A DNA stretch of 64,000 bases from positions 124,001-188,000 of the forward strand of contig NZ_JAQQFV010000011.1 in the NCBI RefSeq assembly GCF_029675105.1. The letters are read 5' to 3'. Every line of letters starts with the position of its first letter. Position 1 is the first letter of the stretch. The position numbers were made by a program, and so were the translations under genes. The notes under the pieces were generated by a model. It saw only the letters and a program-made list of their open reading frames with translations, was not told the origin of the DNA and did no database searches. Positions 48,984-59,000 of the stretch are shown in pieces. The stretch is from Nocardia anocheti. GTDB lineage: Bacteria; Actinomycetota; Actinomycetes; Mycobacteriales; Mycobacteriaceae.

Positions 48984-51900
48984 ATGGCGGACGAGACAAC
49001 CACCGGTGGCGCGTACCCGCGGGTCGATTTCGGCGCGAAGTCCGGTGCCACATTCCCGGAACTCGAACAGCAGGTGCTGTCCTACTGGGCCGCCGACGAT
49101 ACTTTCCAGGCCAGCCTGGCCAATCGCGCGGGCGCCGAGGAATTCGTCTTCTACGACGGCCCGCCCTTCGCCAACGGTCTGCCGCACTACGGCCACCTGC
49201 TCACCGGCTACGTCAAGGACCTGATCCCGCGCTTCCAGACCATGCGCGGCAAGCTGGTCGACCGCCGCTTCGGCTGGGACACCCACGGCCTGCCCGCCGA
49301 GATCGAGGCCGAGAAGCAGCTCGGCATCACCGACAAGGCGCAGATCGACGAGATGGGGCTGGCCGAGTTCAACGCCGCCTGTAAGTCCTCGGTGCTGCGC
49401 TACACCGGCGAGTGGCGCGACTACGTCACCCGCCAGGCGCGCTGGGTCGACTTCGACAACGACTACAAGACCCTCGATCTCGACTTCATGGAGTCGGTGA
49501 TGTGGGCCTTCAAGACCCTCTACGACAAGGGCCTGATCTACCAGGGCTTCCGGGTGCTGCCCTACAGCTGGTACGAGCAGACGCCGCTGTCGAACCAGGA
49601 GACCCGCCTCGACGACGCCTACAAGATGCGCCAGGACCCGGCGGTCACCGTCGACATGGTGCTCAGCGTGCCCGCCGAGCATCCCCTGGCCGCCCTCGAC
49701 GGCGCGAACGCGCTGATCTGGACCACCACGCCGTGGACGCTGCCGTCCAACCTGGCCGTCGCGGTGCACCCCGACGTGCGCTACGTGCATCTGCGCGCCG
49801 CCGACGGCAAGCGCTATCTGCTTGCCGCCGAACGGGTCTCGCACTACGTCCGGGAGTTCGGCGAGGAGCCCGAGATGCTCGGCGAGTACGACGGCGCGGC
49901 GCTGGCCGGGCTGTCCTACGCCCCGCCGTTCGACTTCTTCCTCGGTCACCCGAACGCGCACCGCGTGCTCACCGCCGACTACGTCACCACCGATTCCGGC
50001 ACCGGAATCGTCCACCTCGCACCGGCTTTCGGTGAGGAGGACATGGATGTGGCCACGGCCAACGGCATCGAGATCGTGCAACCGCTCGATCCGGGCGGCA
50101 AGTTCACCTCGATGGTGCCGCCGTACGAGGGCCTGATGGTCTTCGACGCCAACCCGGTGATCATCAAGGATCTCAAGGCCGCCGGAAAGCTGTTGCGGCA
50201 CGAGACGATCGAGCACTCCTACCCGCACAGCTGGCGTTCGGGGCAGCCGCTGATCTACATGGCGGTGCCGTCCTGGTTCGTCGCGGTGACCAAGTTCCGC
50301 GACCGGATGGTCGAGCTCAACCAGCGCATCAGCTGGGTGCCCGAGCACATCCGCGACGGCCAGTTCGGCAAGTGGCTCGAGGGCGCGCGCGACTGGAACA
50401 TCAGCCGCAACCGCTACTGGGGCAGCCCGATCCCGGTGTGGGTCTCCGACGACCCGGCCTACCCGCGCGTGGACGTCTACGGCTCGCTCGACGAGCTCGA
50501 GCGCGACTTCGGCGTGCGCCCGGCCGACCTGCACCGCCCCTACATCGACGACCTCACCCGGCCCAATCCCGATGACCCGACCGGGAACTCGACCATGCGC
50601 CGGGTGCCCGAGGTGCTCGACTGCTGGTTCGAGTCGGGCTCGATGCCGTATGCCCAGGTGCACTACCCGTTCGAGAACAAGGAGTGGTTCGACAGTCACT
50701 TCCCCGGCGATTTCATCGTCGAGTACAACGGGCAGACCCGCGGCTGGTTCTACACCCTGCACGTGCTGGCCACGGCGCTGTTCGACTCGCCCGCGTTCAA
50801 GACGGTCTCCGCGCACGGCATCGTGCTCGGTGACGACGGCCTGAAGATGTCGAAGTCCAAGGGCAACTACCCCGACGTCAACGAGGTCTTCGACCGCGAC
50901 GGCTCCGACGCCATGCGCTGGTTCCTGATGAGCTCGCCGATCCTGCGCGGCGGCAACCTCATCGTCACCGAGCGCGGCATCCGCGAAGGCGTCAGCCACG
51001 CGCTGCGCCCGCTGTGGAACGCGTGGACCTTCCTGCAGCTCTACGCCTCCAAGCCGGGGACGTGGCGCACGGATTCGCCGAATGTGCTCGACCGCTACAT
51101 CCTGGCCAAGCTCGCGGTGACCCGCGATGTGATCACCGAGGCGCTCGAGACCTACGACATCGCCGGTGCCGCCGAGGAACTGCGGTCCTTCGCCGACGCG
51201 CTCACCAACTGGTACGTGCGCCGGTCGCGGTCGCGGTTCTGGTCCGAGGACCGCGACGCCGTCGACACGCTACACACGGTGCTCGAGGTGGTCACCCGCC
51301 TGTCCGCGCCGCTGCTGCCGCTGGTCAGCGAGGTGATCTGGCGTGGGCTCACCGGTGGGCGTTCGGTGCACCTGGCCGACTGGCCCGCCGCCGACGAGCT
51401 GCCCCACGATCGTGAGCTGGTGGCCTCGATGGACGAGGTGCGCACGGTCTGCTCGACGGTGCTGAGCCTGCGCAAGGCCAAGAACCTGCGGGTGCGTCTG
51501 CCGCTGGCCGAGACCACCATCGCCGCGGCCGACGCCGAGCGGCTCGCGCCGTTCGTCGAGCTGATCGCCGACGAGGTCAACGTCAAGAAGGTCGACCTGA
51601 CCACCGATGTGGCCAGCCACGGCCGCTTCGAGCTGGCCGTCAACGCGCGGGCGGCCGGTCCGCGCCTGGGCAAGCAGGTGCAGACGGTGATCAAGGCCGT
51701 CAAGGCGGGGGAGTGGACCGAGTCCGCCGACGGTGTGGTCAGCGCGGCCGGGATCACCCTGCTGCCCGAGGAGTACACCCAGCGCCTGGTCGCGGCCGAG
51801 CCCGAGTCCACCGCCGCCCTGCCCGGTAATGCCGGTCTGGTGGTGCTGAACTCGGTGGTCACCGAGGAACTGGAGGCCGAGGGCTGGGCCCGCGACCTCA

Positions 51901-52118
51901 TCCGCGATCTGCAGGAGACCCGCAAGGCCCGTGGGCTCGAGGTCTCCGACCGGATCTCGGTACTGCTCGAGGTCCCGGCCGAACGGCTGGACTGGGCGCG
52001 GACCCACCGCGATCTGATCGCGGGCGAGATCCTGGCCACCAGCCTGGAATTCGGCGCGGCCACCGGCGCGGCGGCCGAACTCACCGGCGGCGTCCGAGCC
52101 GACGTCGCCAAAGCCTGA
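48984..52118 (+). CDS. ileS: Isoleucyl-tRNA synthetase (eukaryote-like type)
   Basis: A 1,044-residue class I synthetase charging tRNA-Ile. The HIGH motif reads PHYGH (residues 67-71). The editing (CP1) domain spans about 190-400 with WTTTPWTLPSNLAVAVHPD near 247. The KMSKS loop is LKMSKSKGN near 620. The anticodon-binding domain begins near 690 and a C-terminal domain to 1044 includes ARDLIRDLQETRKARGLEVSDRI. Length and the lack of a C-terminal zinc ribbon of four cysteines place it in the eukaryote-like branch found in mycobacteria and typical of mupirocin-insensitive enzymes (inference). A T-box leader controls it and a stem terminator follows. Confidence 0.96.
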   Translation: MADETTTGGAYPRVDFGAKSGATFPELEQQVLSYWAADDTFQASLANRAGAEEFVFYDGPPFANGLPHYGHLLTGYVKDLIPRFQTMRGKLVDRRFGWDTHGLPAEIEAEKQLGITDKAQIDEMGLAEFNAACKSSVLRYTGEWRDYVTRQARWVDFDNDYKTLDLDFMESVMWAFKTLYDKGLIYQGFRVLPYSWYEQTPLSNQETRLDDAYKMRQDPAVTVDMVLSVPAEHPLAALDGANALIWTTTPWTLPSNLAVAVHPDVRYVHLRAADGKRYLLAAERVSHYVREFGEEPEMLGEYDGAALAGLSYAPPFDFFLGHPNAHRVLTADYVTTDSGTGIVHLAPAFGEEDMDVATANGIEIVQPLDPGGKFTSMVPPYEGLMVFDANPVIIKDLKAAGKLLRHETIEHSYPHSWRSGQPLIYMAVPSWFVAVTKFRDRMVELNQRISWVPEHIRDGQFGKWLEGARDWNISRNRYWGSPIPVWVSDDPAYPRVDVYGSLDELERDFGVRPADLHRPYIDDLTRPNPDDPTGNSTMRRVPEVLDCWFESGSMPYAQVHYPFENKEWFDSHFPGDFIVEYNGQTRGWFYTLHVLATALFDSPAFKTVSAHGIVLGDDGLKMSKSKGNYPDVNEVFDRDGSDAMRWFLMSSPILRGGNLIVTERGIREGVSHALRPLWNAWTFLQLYASKPGTWRTDSPNVLDRYILAKLAVTRDVITEALETYDIAGAAEELRSFADALTNWYVRRSRSRFWSEDRDAVDTLHTVLEVVTRLSAPLLPLVSEVIWRGLTGGRSVHLADWPAADELPHDRELVASMDEVRTVCSTVLSLRKAKNLRVRLPLAETTIAAADAERLAPFVELIADEVNVKKVDLTTDVASHGRFELAVNARAAGPRLGKQVQTVIKAVKAGEWTESADGVVSAAGITLLPEEYTQRLVAAEPESTAALPGNAGLVVLNSVVTEELEAEGWARDLIRDLQETRKARGLEVSDRISVLLEVPAERLDWARTHRDLIAGEILATSLEFGAATGAAAELTGGVRADVAKA

Positions 52119-52130
52119 CCGCTCGCACGC

Positions 52131-52164
52131 AGCGCCCCCACGTCGTTCACGGCGTGGGGGCGCT
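52131..52164 (+). terminator. ileS terminator hairpin
   Basis: A 12-bp stem (AGCGCCCCCACG at 52131-52142 with its complement at 52153-52164) and a 10-base loop lies 12 bases after the stop codon. It is followed by TGTCGTTT, a weak T-rich tail. Confidence 0.8.
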
Positions 52165-52324
52165 GTCGTTTCCGGTGCGGCGCGCGGAAGGTGCTGGGAG
52201 TTTGCTGATGTAGCTGACAGCGGTCGCATCATCGCGCAGAATCAATCAGCGTTACTGCTGATGCGCATGGAACCCGCTGAGGCGGCAGTGACTGTTCGTG
52301 ACGATTGTCCTGTGGAAACGGTGC

Positions 52325-52354
52325 CGCGCCGAGGGTAGCGACACGCTCGGCGCG
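52325..52354 (+). other. Leader hairpin before the NlpC/P60 gene
   Basis: A 9-bp stem CGCGCCGAG/CTCGGCGCG with a 12-base loop lies 36 bases upstream of the GTG, in the 5' untranslated region. The 272-base gap from ileS holds only the terminator and this hairpin. No conserved c-di-AMP riboswitch motif was found. Confidence 0.45.
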
Positions 52355-52390
52355 ACACCGGTCCACGTGGGTAACCGGAAGGGCGCTCCT

Positions 52391-52906
52391 GTGCGACGAA
52401 AAGTACTGCGACGGTTGGCCTTCGGCTTCGCTGCCACGCTCGTCACCACCCTGGTGCTCGCCGGGCCTGCCTGGTCGCAGACCGGCAGTTCCTCGGGCTC
52501 GGGCCCGTCGGGCTCCTCCACCGGCAGCTCCAGCGGTTCGGGCATGATCCCGTTCCCCAGCGCCACCGGCATCGGCGCGCTCACCGCCGCGGCCACCCAG
52601 ATCGGCAAACCCTACGAGTGGGGCGCGATGGGCCCGCACGCGTGGGACTGCTCGGCGCTGGTGCAGTGGGCCTTCCGCCAGGTGGGTGTCATCCTGCCGC
52701 GCACCACCTGGGAGCAGGCCGAGGTCGGCCTGCCGGTGACCTACGGCGGCCTGGCGCCCGGTGATGTCGTCATCCTCAACGGCGACGGCTCACACGTCGG
52801 CATCTACGCGGGGATGGGCCAGATCCTCGACGCCCACGACTGGGGCGTCCCGGTCGGCCTGCATCCCCTGCGCGAATTCGACATCTTCGCGATCAGAAGG
52901 TTCTAG
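52391..52906 (+). CDS. Secreted NlpC/P60 peptidoglycan endopeptidase (RipD-like)
   Basis: A 171-residue exported C40-family protein. The signal peptide FGFAATLVTTLVLAGPAWS precedes a Ser/Gly linker of about 25 residues (SSSGSGPSGSS). The catalytic domain starts GALTAAATQIGKPYEWGAMGP. Catalytic Cys is in HAWDCSALVQWAF (near residue 84), the His in GDGSHVGIYAGM (near 137), and the third polar residue is in LDAHDWGVP. The fold cleaves gamma-D-Glu-mDAP bonds in peptidoglycan. The GTG was chosen because GGAAGGG lies about 8 bases upstream. Its TAG overlaps the end of the convergent galU gene by 4 bp. Confidence 0.88.
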   Translation: MRRKVLRRLAFGFAATLVTTLVLAGPAWSQTGSSSGSGPSGSSTGSSSGSGMIPFPSATGIGALTAAATQIGKPYEWGAMGPHAWDCSALVQWAFRQVGVILPRTTWEQAEVGLPVTYGGLAPGDVVILNGDGSHVGIYAGMGQILDAHDWGVPVGLHPLREFDIFAIRRF

Positions 52907-53778
52907 TCGACCAGTTGACGCAGCAGCGGCCCGTACTCGGGATGGGCCAGCGCCGAGGCGAACTGGGCGACCAGGTAGTCGGCCGGGTTGCCGGTGTCGT
53001 ACCAGCGGCCCTGGATGACCTGGCCGTACACCGCGTGGTTGGCGGCGTAGTTGTTGATCGCGTCGGTCAGGTACACCTCGCCGGTCTGGTGCGTGTACCA
53101 GTTGTCGGTCTGCTGCTGCAGCTCCTCGATGATGCCCGGGGTCACCACGTACCCGCCGATCGCCGCGAACGCCGAGGGGGCGTCCTCGGGCTTGGGCTTC
53201 TCCATCAGGCCGGAGATGCGCAGCAGGCCGTCGTCGAGGTCCTCGCGGACCACCGGCACGCCGTAGCGCTGCGATTCGCCCGGTTCCATCGGCAGCAGGG
53301 CCAGCACCGGGCAGCCGGTCGACTCGTAGGCGGTGATGAGCTGCTGGGCGCGCGGGACCTCGGCGACGAACACGTCGTCGGGCCACAGCACCAGCATCGG
53401 CTCGTCGCCGAGATGCCGGGCGGCGTTGAGCACCGGGGTGCCGTTGCCGTAGGGGCCGTGCTGGTCCAGGTAGGTGATGTGCCCGGCCTGCGAGAGCTCG
53501 CCGACCTCCTCCACCGCGTCGGCGAAAGCGGCCTTGCCGTCGGCGCGTAGCTGCGCGACCAATGCCGGGTTCGGCCGGAAGTGGTCCTGGATCAGCGACT
53601 TGCCGCCGCTGACCACGATGGTGATGTCGGTGATGCCCGAGGAGACCAGCTCGCGGACGGTGTGCTCGATGACCGGCTTGTCGCCGACCGGCAGCATCTC
53701 CTTCGGCGTCGCCTTGGTCAGCGGGAGCAGCCGGGAGCCGATGCCCGCCGCCGGAATGACAGCCTTGCGGATCTTCAT
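52903..53778 (-). CDS. galU: UTP-glucose-1-phosphate uridylyltransferase
   Basis: A 291-residue nucleotidyltransferase that makes UDP-glucose from UTP and glucose-1-phosphate, feeding trehalose, galactan and glycolipid synthesis. The N-terminal AVIPAAGIGSRLLPLTKATPKEMLPVGDKPVIE is the uridylyltransferase signature (GxGSR and the catalytic K). VLWPDDVFVAEVPRAQQLI and LMEKPKPEDAPS follow, and GEVYLTDAI (near 235) binds Mg. The ATG at 53778 is immediately preceded by GGAGG without spacing, so a GTG 18 bases upstream may be the true start. It is divergent from dinX. Confidence 0.92.
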   Translation of the reverse strand: MKIRKAVIPAAGIGSRLLPLTKATPKEMLPVGDKPVIEHTVRELVSSGITDITIVVSGGKSLIQDHFRPNPALVAQLRADGKAAFADAVEEVGELSQAGHITYLDQHGPYGNGTPVLNAARHLGDEPMLVLWPDDVFVAEVPRAQQLITAYESTGCPVLALLPMEPGESQRYGVPVVREDLDDGLLRISGLMEKPKPEDAPSAFAAIGGYVVTPGIIEELQQQTDNWYTHQTGEVYLTDAINNYAANHAVYGQVIQGRWYDTGNPADYLVAQFASALAHPEYGPLLRQLVD

Positions 53779-53873
53779 CCTCCGATCATCACACACCCAC
53801 CTGTGTCCTGGCTGTGGCATGGCTGTCAACCGGCCTGGCGTCGGTGTCGGTACCGCCGCGTAGATTGCGGCTG

Positions 53874-55235
53874 GTGAGCACCGACACCAGGGCCGACGCC
53901 GCGGTCACCGGCCGCCGCTGGGTGCTGCACATCGATATGGACGCCTTCTTCGCCTCGGCCGAACAGCTCACCCGGCCGACCCTGCGCGGCAGGCCGGTAC
54001 TGGTCGGCGGGGTGGGGCAGCGGGGCGTGGTGGCCGGAGCCAGCTACGAGGCCCGCGTCTACGGCGCCCGCTCGGCCATGCCCATGCACCAGGCGCGGCG
54101 CCTGATCGGTGTCTCGGCGGTGGTGGTCCCGCCACGCGGGGCGGTGTACTCGGTGCTGAGCGCGCGGGTGTTCGACGTCCTGCGCGGTCGCATCCCGGTG
54201 CTGGAGACGCTGTCGTTCGACGAGGCGTTCGGCGAGCCCGCCGAACTGGCCGGAGCCAGCGTGGCCGAGGTCGAACGGTACTGCCAGGGGCTGCGCGAGC
54301 TGGTGCGCGCGCACACCGGGCTGACCGCCTCGATCGGCGCCGGGACCGGCAAGCAGCTGGCGAAGATCGGGTCCGGGCTGGCCAAACCCGACGGGCTGCG
54401 CGTCATCTCGCCCGCCGAACAGGGCGCGCTACTGGCCGCGTTGCCGGTGCGCAAGCTGTGGGGGATCGGGCCGGTCGCCGAGGGCAGGCTGCGCAGTCTC
54501 GGCATCGAGACCGTGGGCGCGTTCGCGGCGCTGCCGGAATCGGAGGCGGCCTCCATCCTGGGCGGCAGCGTGGGGGCCGCGCTGCACCGGCTGGCCCGCG
54601 GCGTCGACGACCGTCCGGTCACCGAACGCGCCGAGGCCAAACAGATCAGCGCCGAGAACACCTACGAGCGCGACATCGTCACCCTGCCCGACCTGCGCGC
54701 CGCCGTCACCGCCATGGCCGCCGCCGCGCACCGCCGCCTCGAACGCGACGGGCGGGCCGCGCGCACCGTCGTACTCAAACTCAAGAAATCCGATATGGGC
54801 ATCGTGACCAGGTCGTTCACCCTGCCCTACGCCACCACCGACCCGGCCACCCTCACCGCCGCCGCGCAACGCTCGGCCATCGACCCGGCCGAACTCGGAC
54901 CGATCCGGCTGGTCGGGGTCGGCTACGGCGGCCTGTCGCTGGTCCGGCAGGAATCGCTGTTCCCCGAACTCGACCAAGCCGTCCCCGAAGACCTGGCCAC
55001 CGTCGACGAACCCGCCCCGGAACCGGAGCAACCCCGCGATCCGCCCGCCGGGCAGTGGTTTCCGGGCATGGACGTGCGGCATCCGGACCACGGGCACGGG
55101 TGGGTGCAGGGCGCGGGCTACGGGGTGGTCACGGTACGGTTCGAGACGAGCTCGACAGGCCCGGGTCCGGCGCGTACCTTTCCAGCCGACGACACCGGGC
55201 TGTGCCGGGCGGATCCGCTCGACAGCCTCGCCTGA
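53874..55235 (+). CDS. dinX: Y-family DNA polymerase IV (DinX-like)
   Basis: A 453-residue translesion polymerase. Catalytic Asp residues lie in HIDMDAFF (residues 19-26) and ETLSFDEAFGE (acidic pair near 117). The finger segment YEARVYGARSAMPMHQARRL (near 62) and the thumb helix-hairpin-helix LWGIGPVAEGRLRSLGIETVGAF (near 200) are typical. The little-finger domain follows to about 350. The C-terminal 90 residues are an extra Pro-rich tail with a HPDHGHGWVQGAG segment, as in the long mycobacterial DinX type next to ileS. TAGATT at 53861-53866 is placed for a leaderless GTG start. No beta-clamp motif at the extreme end was found. Confidence 0.92.
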   Translation: MSTDTRADAAVTGRRWVLHIDMDAFFASAEQLTRPTLRGRPVLVGGVGQRGVVAGASYEARVYGARSAMPMHQARRLIGVSAVVVPPRGAVYSVLSARVFDVLRGRIPVLETLSFDEAFGEPAELAGASVAEVERYCQGLRELVRAHTGLTASIGAGTGKQLAKIGSGLAKPDGLRVISPAEQGALLAALPVRKLWGIGPVAEGRLRSLGIETVGAFAALPESEAASILGGSVGAALHRLARGVDDRPVTERAEAKQISAENTYERDIVTLPDLRAAVTAMAAAAHRRLERDGRAARTVVLKLKKSDMGIVTRSFTLPYATTDPATLTAAAQRSAIDPAELGPIRLVGVGYGGLSLVRQESLFPELDQAVPEDLATVDEPAPEPEQPRDPPAGQWFPGMDVRHPDHGHGWVQGAGYGVVTVRFETSSTGPGPARTFPADDTGLCRADPLDSLA

Positions 55236-55294
55236 GGAGTAGCCTCGGCAACCGCGATGGAATCTCTGCCACCTCGAACGCAAAGGACGAGAAG

Positions 55295-55795
55295 TTGAAG
55301 CTTCGTACGACCGGACGTGTCGCGATCGCCGGACTGGCGGTGGTCGCCGCCCTCGGGCTGAGCGCGTGCAGCGACGACAAGGGTGACAAGCCCGCCGCCA
55401 AGTCCACCACCAGCGCCATGACCACCACCGCCTCCGCCGCGGCCGACCTCCCGCCGGTGCCGACGGTCGAGCAGCTCAACGAGCAGCTCAACACGGCCCT
55501 GGACCCGTCGGTGCCCAACGACCAGAAGCTGGACTTCGTCCAGGGTGGGTCGGCCGACCCCGAACTGCCCAACCGGCTGGCGCAGGCCGCACAGGACGCC
55601 GGGGTGCAGGTGCAGGTCACCGAGGTGACCTCCTTCGGCGACAGCGTCAACGCCAAGGCCGACTTCACGGTGAACGGGCAGACCAATGTGGTCGACGTGC
55701 CGTTCGTCGCCGAGGACGGCAAGTGGAAGGTCCAGAAGGCGTGGGCCTGCCAGATGCTGACCAACTTCGGCCAGCAGTCGGTGGCTTGCGCCTGA
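55295..55795 (+). CDS. Lipoprotein with MTB12-like C-terminal domain
   Basis: A 166-residue exported lipoprotein. The start is TTG with AAGGACGAG upstream. The signal peptide VAIAGLAVVAALGLSAC has the lipobox LSAC near residue 25, followed by an acidic/Thr/Ala linker (about 26-50). The C-terminal domain LPPVPTVEQLNEQLNTALDPSVP... through WKVQKAWACQMLTNFGQQSVACA resembles the low-molecular-weight antigen MTB12/CFP2 domain and has two cysteines likely to pair. Function is unknown. It is followed by a large inverted repeat rather than a normal terminator. Confidence 0.75.
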   Translation: MKLRTTGRVAIAGLAVVAALGLSACSDDKGDKPAAKSTTSAMTTTASAAADLPPVPTVEQLNEQLNTALDPSVPNDQKLDFVQGGSADPELPNRLAQAAQDAGVQVQVTEVTSFGDSVNAKADFTVNGQTNVVDVPFVAEDGKWKVQKAWACQMLTNFGQQSVACA

Positions 55796-55825
55796 GCTGT
55801 GTTTGTTGGAGCGCTGGCGCGCTCG

Positions 55826-55918
55826 GGTTCGCGGCCCTGAAGGGCCGCCGGTCAGGCACCGCTGCTTGCTCCTTCGTCGCGTACGCAGCGGCGCCTGACC
55901 GGCGACCCGCCGCGAACC
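55826..55918. repeat. Long imperfect inverted repeat before the emb gene
   Basis: Left arm (55826-55865) and right arm (55885-55918) share GGTTCGCGG, GCCGGTCAGGC and CCGCTGC in inverted order, about 34 matched bases per arm with small gaps, and a 19-base loop. Smaller hairpins flank both sides (for example around 55920-55935). It could be a terminator or a mobile intergenic element. The rest of the 224-base gap (55796-56019) is G+C rich without a gene. Confidence 0.75.
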
Positions 55919-56019
55919 GCCGCTGCGCGGCGGCCCCTCCTCAGGGTCGGGGTGTGCGGGGCCGGTAGGGCGGTTATGGCGGTTTGCCCCGCGGGGCGGG
56001 CCTCGGCCGGAGGGGGATG

Positions 56020-59000
56020 ATGTTCGGGGCGCGGCTACTATCGGGCCCCGTGGTAGAGACGATCGTGCGGCGGGGGCATCCGCCCAAGGATGCTTCGGCG
56101 GCGGGTGACGGGGGAGCGCGCGGGGGATGGGCGCGGATCGTCGCGATCGTCGCGGGGCTGTTCGCGGTGCTGGCCGCGGTGGCCATTCCGTTTCTGCCGG
56201 TGCGGGTCGACGCGGCCTCGGTGTCGTGGCCGCAGCGGGGGTCGGTCGCGGGGGTTGAGGCGCCGCTGGTGGCCTACGCGCCCGCCGCGCTGTCGGCCAC
56301 GGTGCCGTGTAGTGCGTTGAGTTCGCTGGCGGCCGAGGGTGGGGTCGCGGTGTCGACCGTGCCTCGGCAGTCGGCGGACATGGAACGCTACGGCTTCGTC
56401 GTGAAGGTCGTCGCCGATACCGACGAGCGGCCGGGGCGGGTGGATGTGGTCTCGCGCTCGACGCTGCTGTGGACCGCGCCGCTGGCCGAGACCATCGACC
56501 GGTCCTGCGCGCTCACCGTCTCGCTCACCCCGGACGAATCCGTCGTCACCACCACCGGTTTCGGCGCGTCGGGCGCGACCGTGCCGGGGGATCGGCGGCC
56601 GCAGGTCGTCGGGGTGTTCAGCGAGCTGACGACCGCTCCGGCCGACCTGGCCGTGCGCGTCGACGTCGACGCCCGCTACACCACCTCGCCCACCTGGCCC
56701 AAGCTGGCCGTGATCGTCCTGTGCCTGCTGGCGACGGCCCTGTCGCTCTACGCCCTGCACCGCCTCGACGCCCTCGACGGGCGTTCGGCCCGCCGGTTCC
56801 TGCCGCAGCGCTGGTGGCGGCTGCGTCCGGTCGACTGGCTGGTCTTCGCGACCCTGGTCGTCTGGCACTTCATCGGCGCCAACACCTCCGACGACGGCTA
56901 CATCCTCGGCATGGCCAGGGGCGCGCGCAGTTCGGGCAACATGTCGAACTACTACCGCTGGTTCAGCGTCGACGAGGGCCCGTTCTACACCCCCTACACC
57001 GACATCATCGGGTGGATCACCCATATCTCCGCGGTCAGCCCGCTGGTGCGTCTGCCCGCACTCGGCGCGGGCATCCTCACCTGGTGGCTGATCAGCCGCG
57101 AGGTGCTGCCCCGCCTCGGTGTCGCGATGCGGCACCGCAAGGTGGTCACCTGGACCGCGGCGCTGGTGTTCCTGGCCTTCTGGCTGCCCTACAACAACGG
57201 TCTGCGCGCGGAATTCGTGGTCGCGCTGGGTGTGCTGGTCACCTGGGTGTCGGTCGAACGGGCGATCGCGACCCGGCGGGTGCTGCCGTTCGCGGTCGCG
57301 GTGATCGTGGCCGCGTTCACCCTCACCGGCGCCCCCTCTGGCCTGATCTGCCTGGGCGCGCTGGTCGCCGGTGCCCGCGTGGTGACGGCCGTGATCGTGC
57401 GCCGCGCGCGGACGGTGGGCTATCTCGCCCAGCTGCTGCCGGTCCTGGCCGCGGGCACGGTGGTGCTCACCGTCGTGTTCGCCGACCGGACCCTGGCCGG
57501 GGTGCGCGAGATGTTCGCCGTGCACAGCGGAATCGGGCCGGGGGAGTCCTGGTTCTTCGAGTTCCTGCGCTACCAGTACCTGTTGCAGCTCAATGCCGAC
57601 GGCTGGCTGACGCGGCGCTTCGGGGTGTTCGTCATGCTGCTGGGCCTGCTGGTCTGCACCGTCACCCTGCTGCGGCGCGGCGGGCGCATCCCGGGCATCG
57701 CGGTCGGCCCGACCCGGCGCATGCTCGGCATCACCGTCGCCGCCATGGCGCTGATGATGTTCTCGCCCACCAAGTGGACCCACCAGTTCGGTGTGTTCGC
57801 GGGCCTGGCCACCTGTGTCGCCGCGGTGACCGCGGTCGCGGTGAGCTCGGAGGTGCTGCGGCCGCTGCGCAATCGGGCGCTGTTCGCCGCGGCGGTGTTC
57901 TTCGCCCTGGCCATGACCTTCGTCGGCGCCAACGGCTACTGGTACGTGTCCTCGTGGGGCATCCCGTGGTGGGACAAGCCGCCGACGGTCGCCGGATACG
58001 GCCTGTCGACCGCGTTCGTCGCGTTGACCGTGCTCGCCCTGGCCGTCGCCGCCTGGTACCACATCCATCCGAGCCCCAAGCCGCGCGCGACCAGGCTGGC
58101 CGGGTTGCCGGTGCTGGCGATCGCCGCCGCCATGATGGTGCTCTTCGAGCTGGCCTCCTTCGCGAAAGCGACGGTCGCGCAGTACCCGGCGTACTCGCTG
58201 GCCAGCTCCAACTTCCAGGCCGCCTTCGCCGGAGGCTGCGGGATGGCCGACGAGGTCCTGGTCGAAACCGACCCGAACGCCTCGATGCTGTCCCCGCTCA
58301 GCGGCGATGTCACCACCGCGCTCGCCGGTGAGTCGACCGGTTTCCGGCCCGACGGCGTGGCCCCGGTGCTCACCTCCGACGAGGTGGAATCGACCACCGG
58401 CCAGGCCAATTCGGTCTCCGACGATCCCGACACCCTGCGCGACGCCTCCACCTCGGCGGGCTCGGAATCGCGTCAGGGCTCGCTGCAGCTCCCGTTCGGT
58501 CTCGACCCCGCGAGCACCCCGGTCCTGGGCAGCTACCGCTCCGGCGCGCAGGAACCGGCGTCGCTGACCACCGGCTGGTTCCGCCTGCCCGACGGTCCGC
58601 GCGGGCCGCTGCTGGCGATCGCCGTGGCGGGCCGGATCCGCTCGGTCGACGCCGACGGCATCGTCCACCCCGGCCAGGACCTGGCCGTCGAATACGGCAC
58701 CGTCGGTTCCGGCGAGGACGTCACGGTAGGAGGCCGGGTCGACCCGATCGACATCGGCCCCGCGCCCACCTGGCGCAACCTGCGCGTCCCGCTCGACCAG
58801 ATCCCCGGCGACGCGAACGTCGTGCGCCTGGTCGCCGCCGACAAGGATCTCGGCGGCGATCAGTGGCTCGCGGTGACCCCGCCGCGCATGCCGCGCACGA
58901 CCACCCTGAACGCCCTGGTCGGCCGCGAGAGCCCGGTCCTGCTCGACTGGGCGGTGGGCCTGCACTTCCCGTGCCAGAACCACCTGCCGACCTACAACGG

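Noticed and set aside
52119..52390. c-di-AMP (ydaO) riboswitch before the NlpC/P60 gene
   Set aside because: Looked for because such hydrolase genes often carry it; the conserved core was not found.
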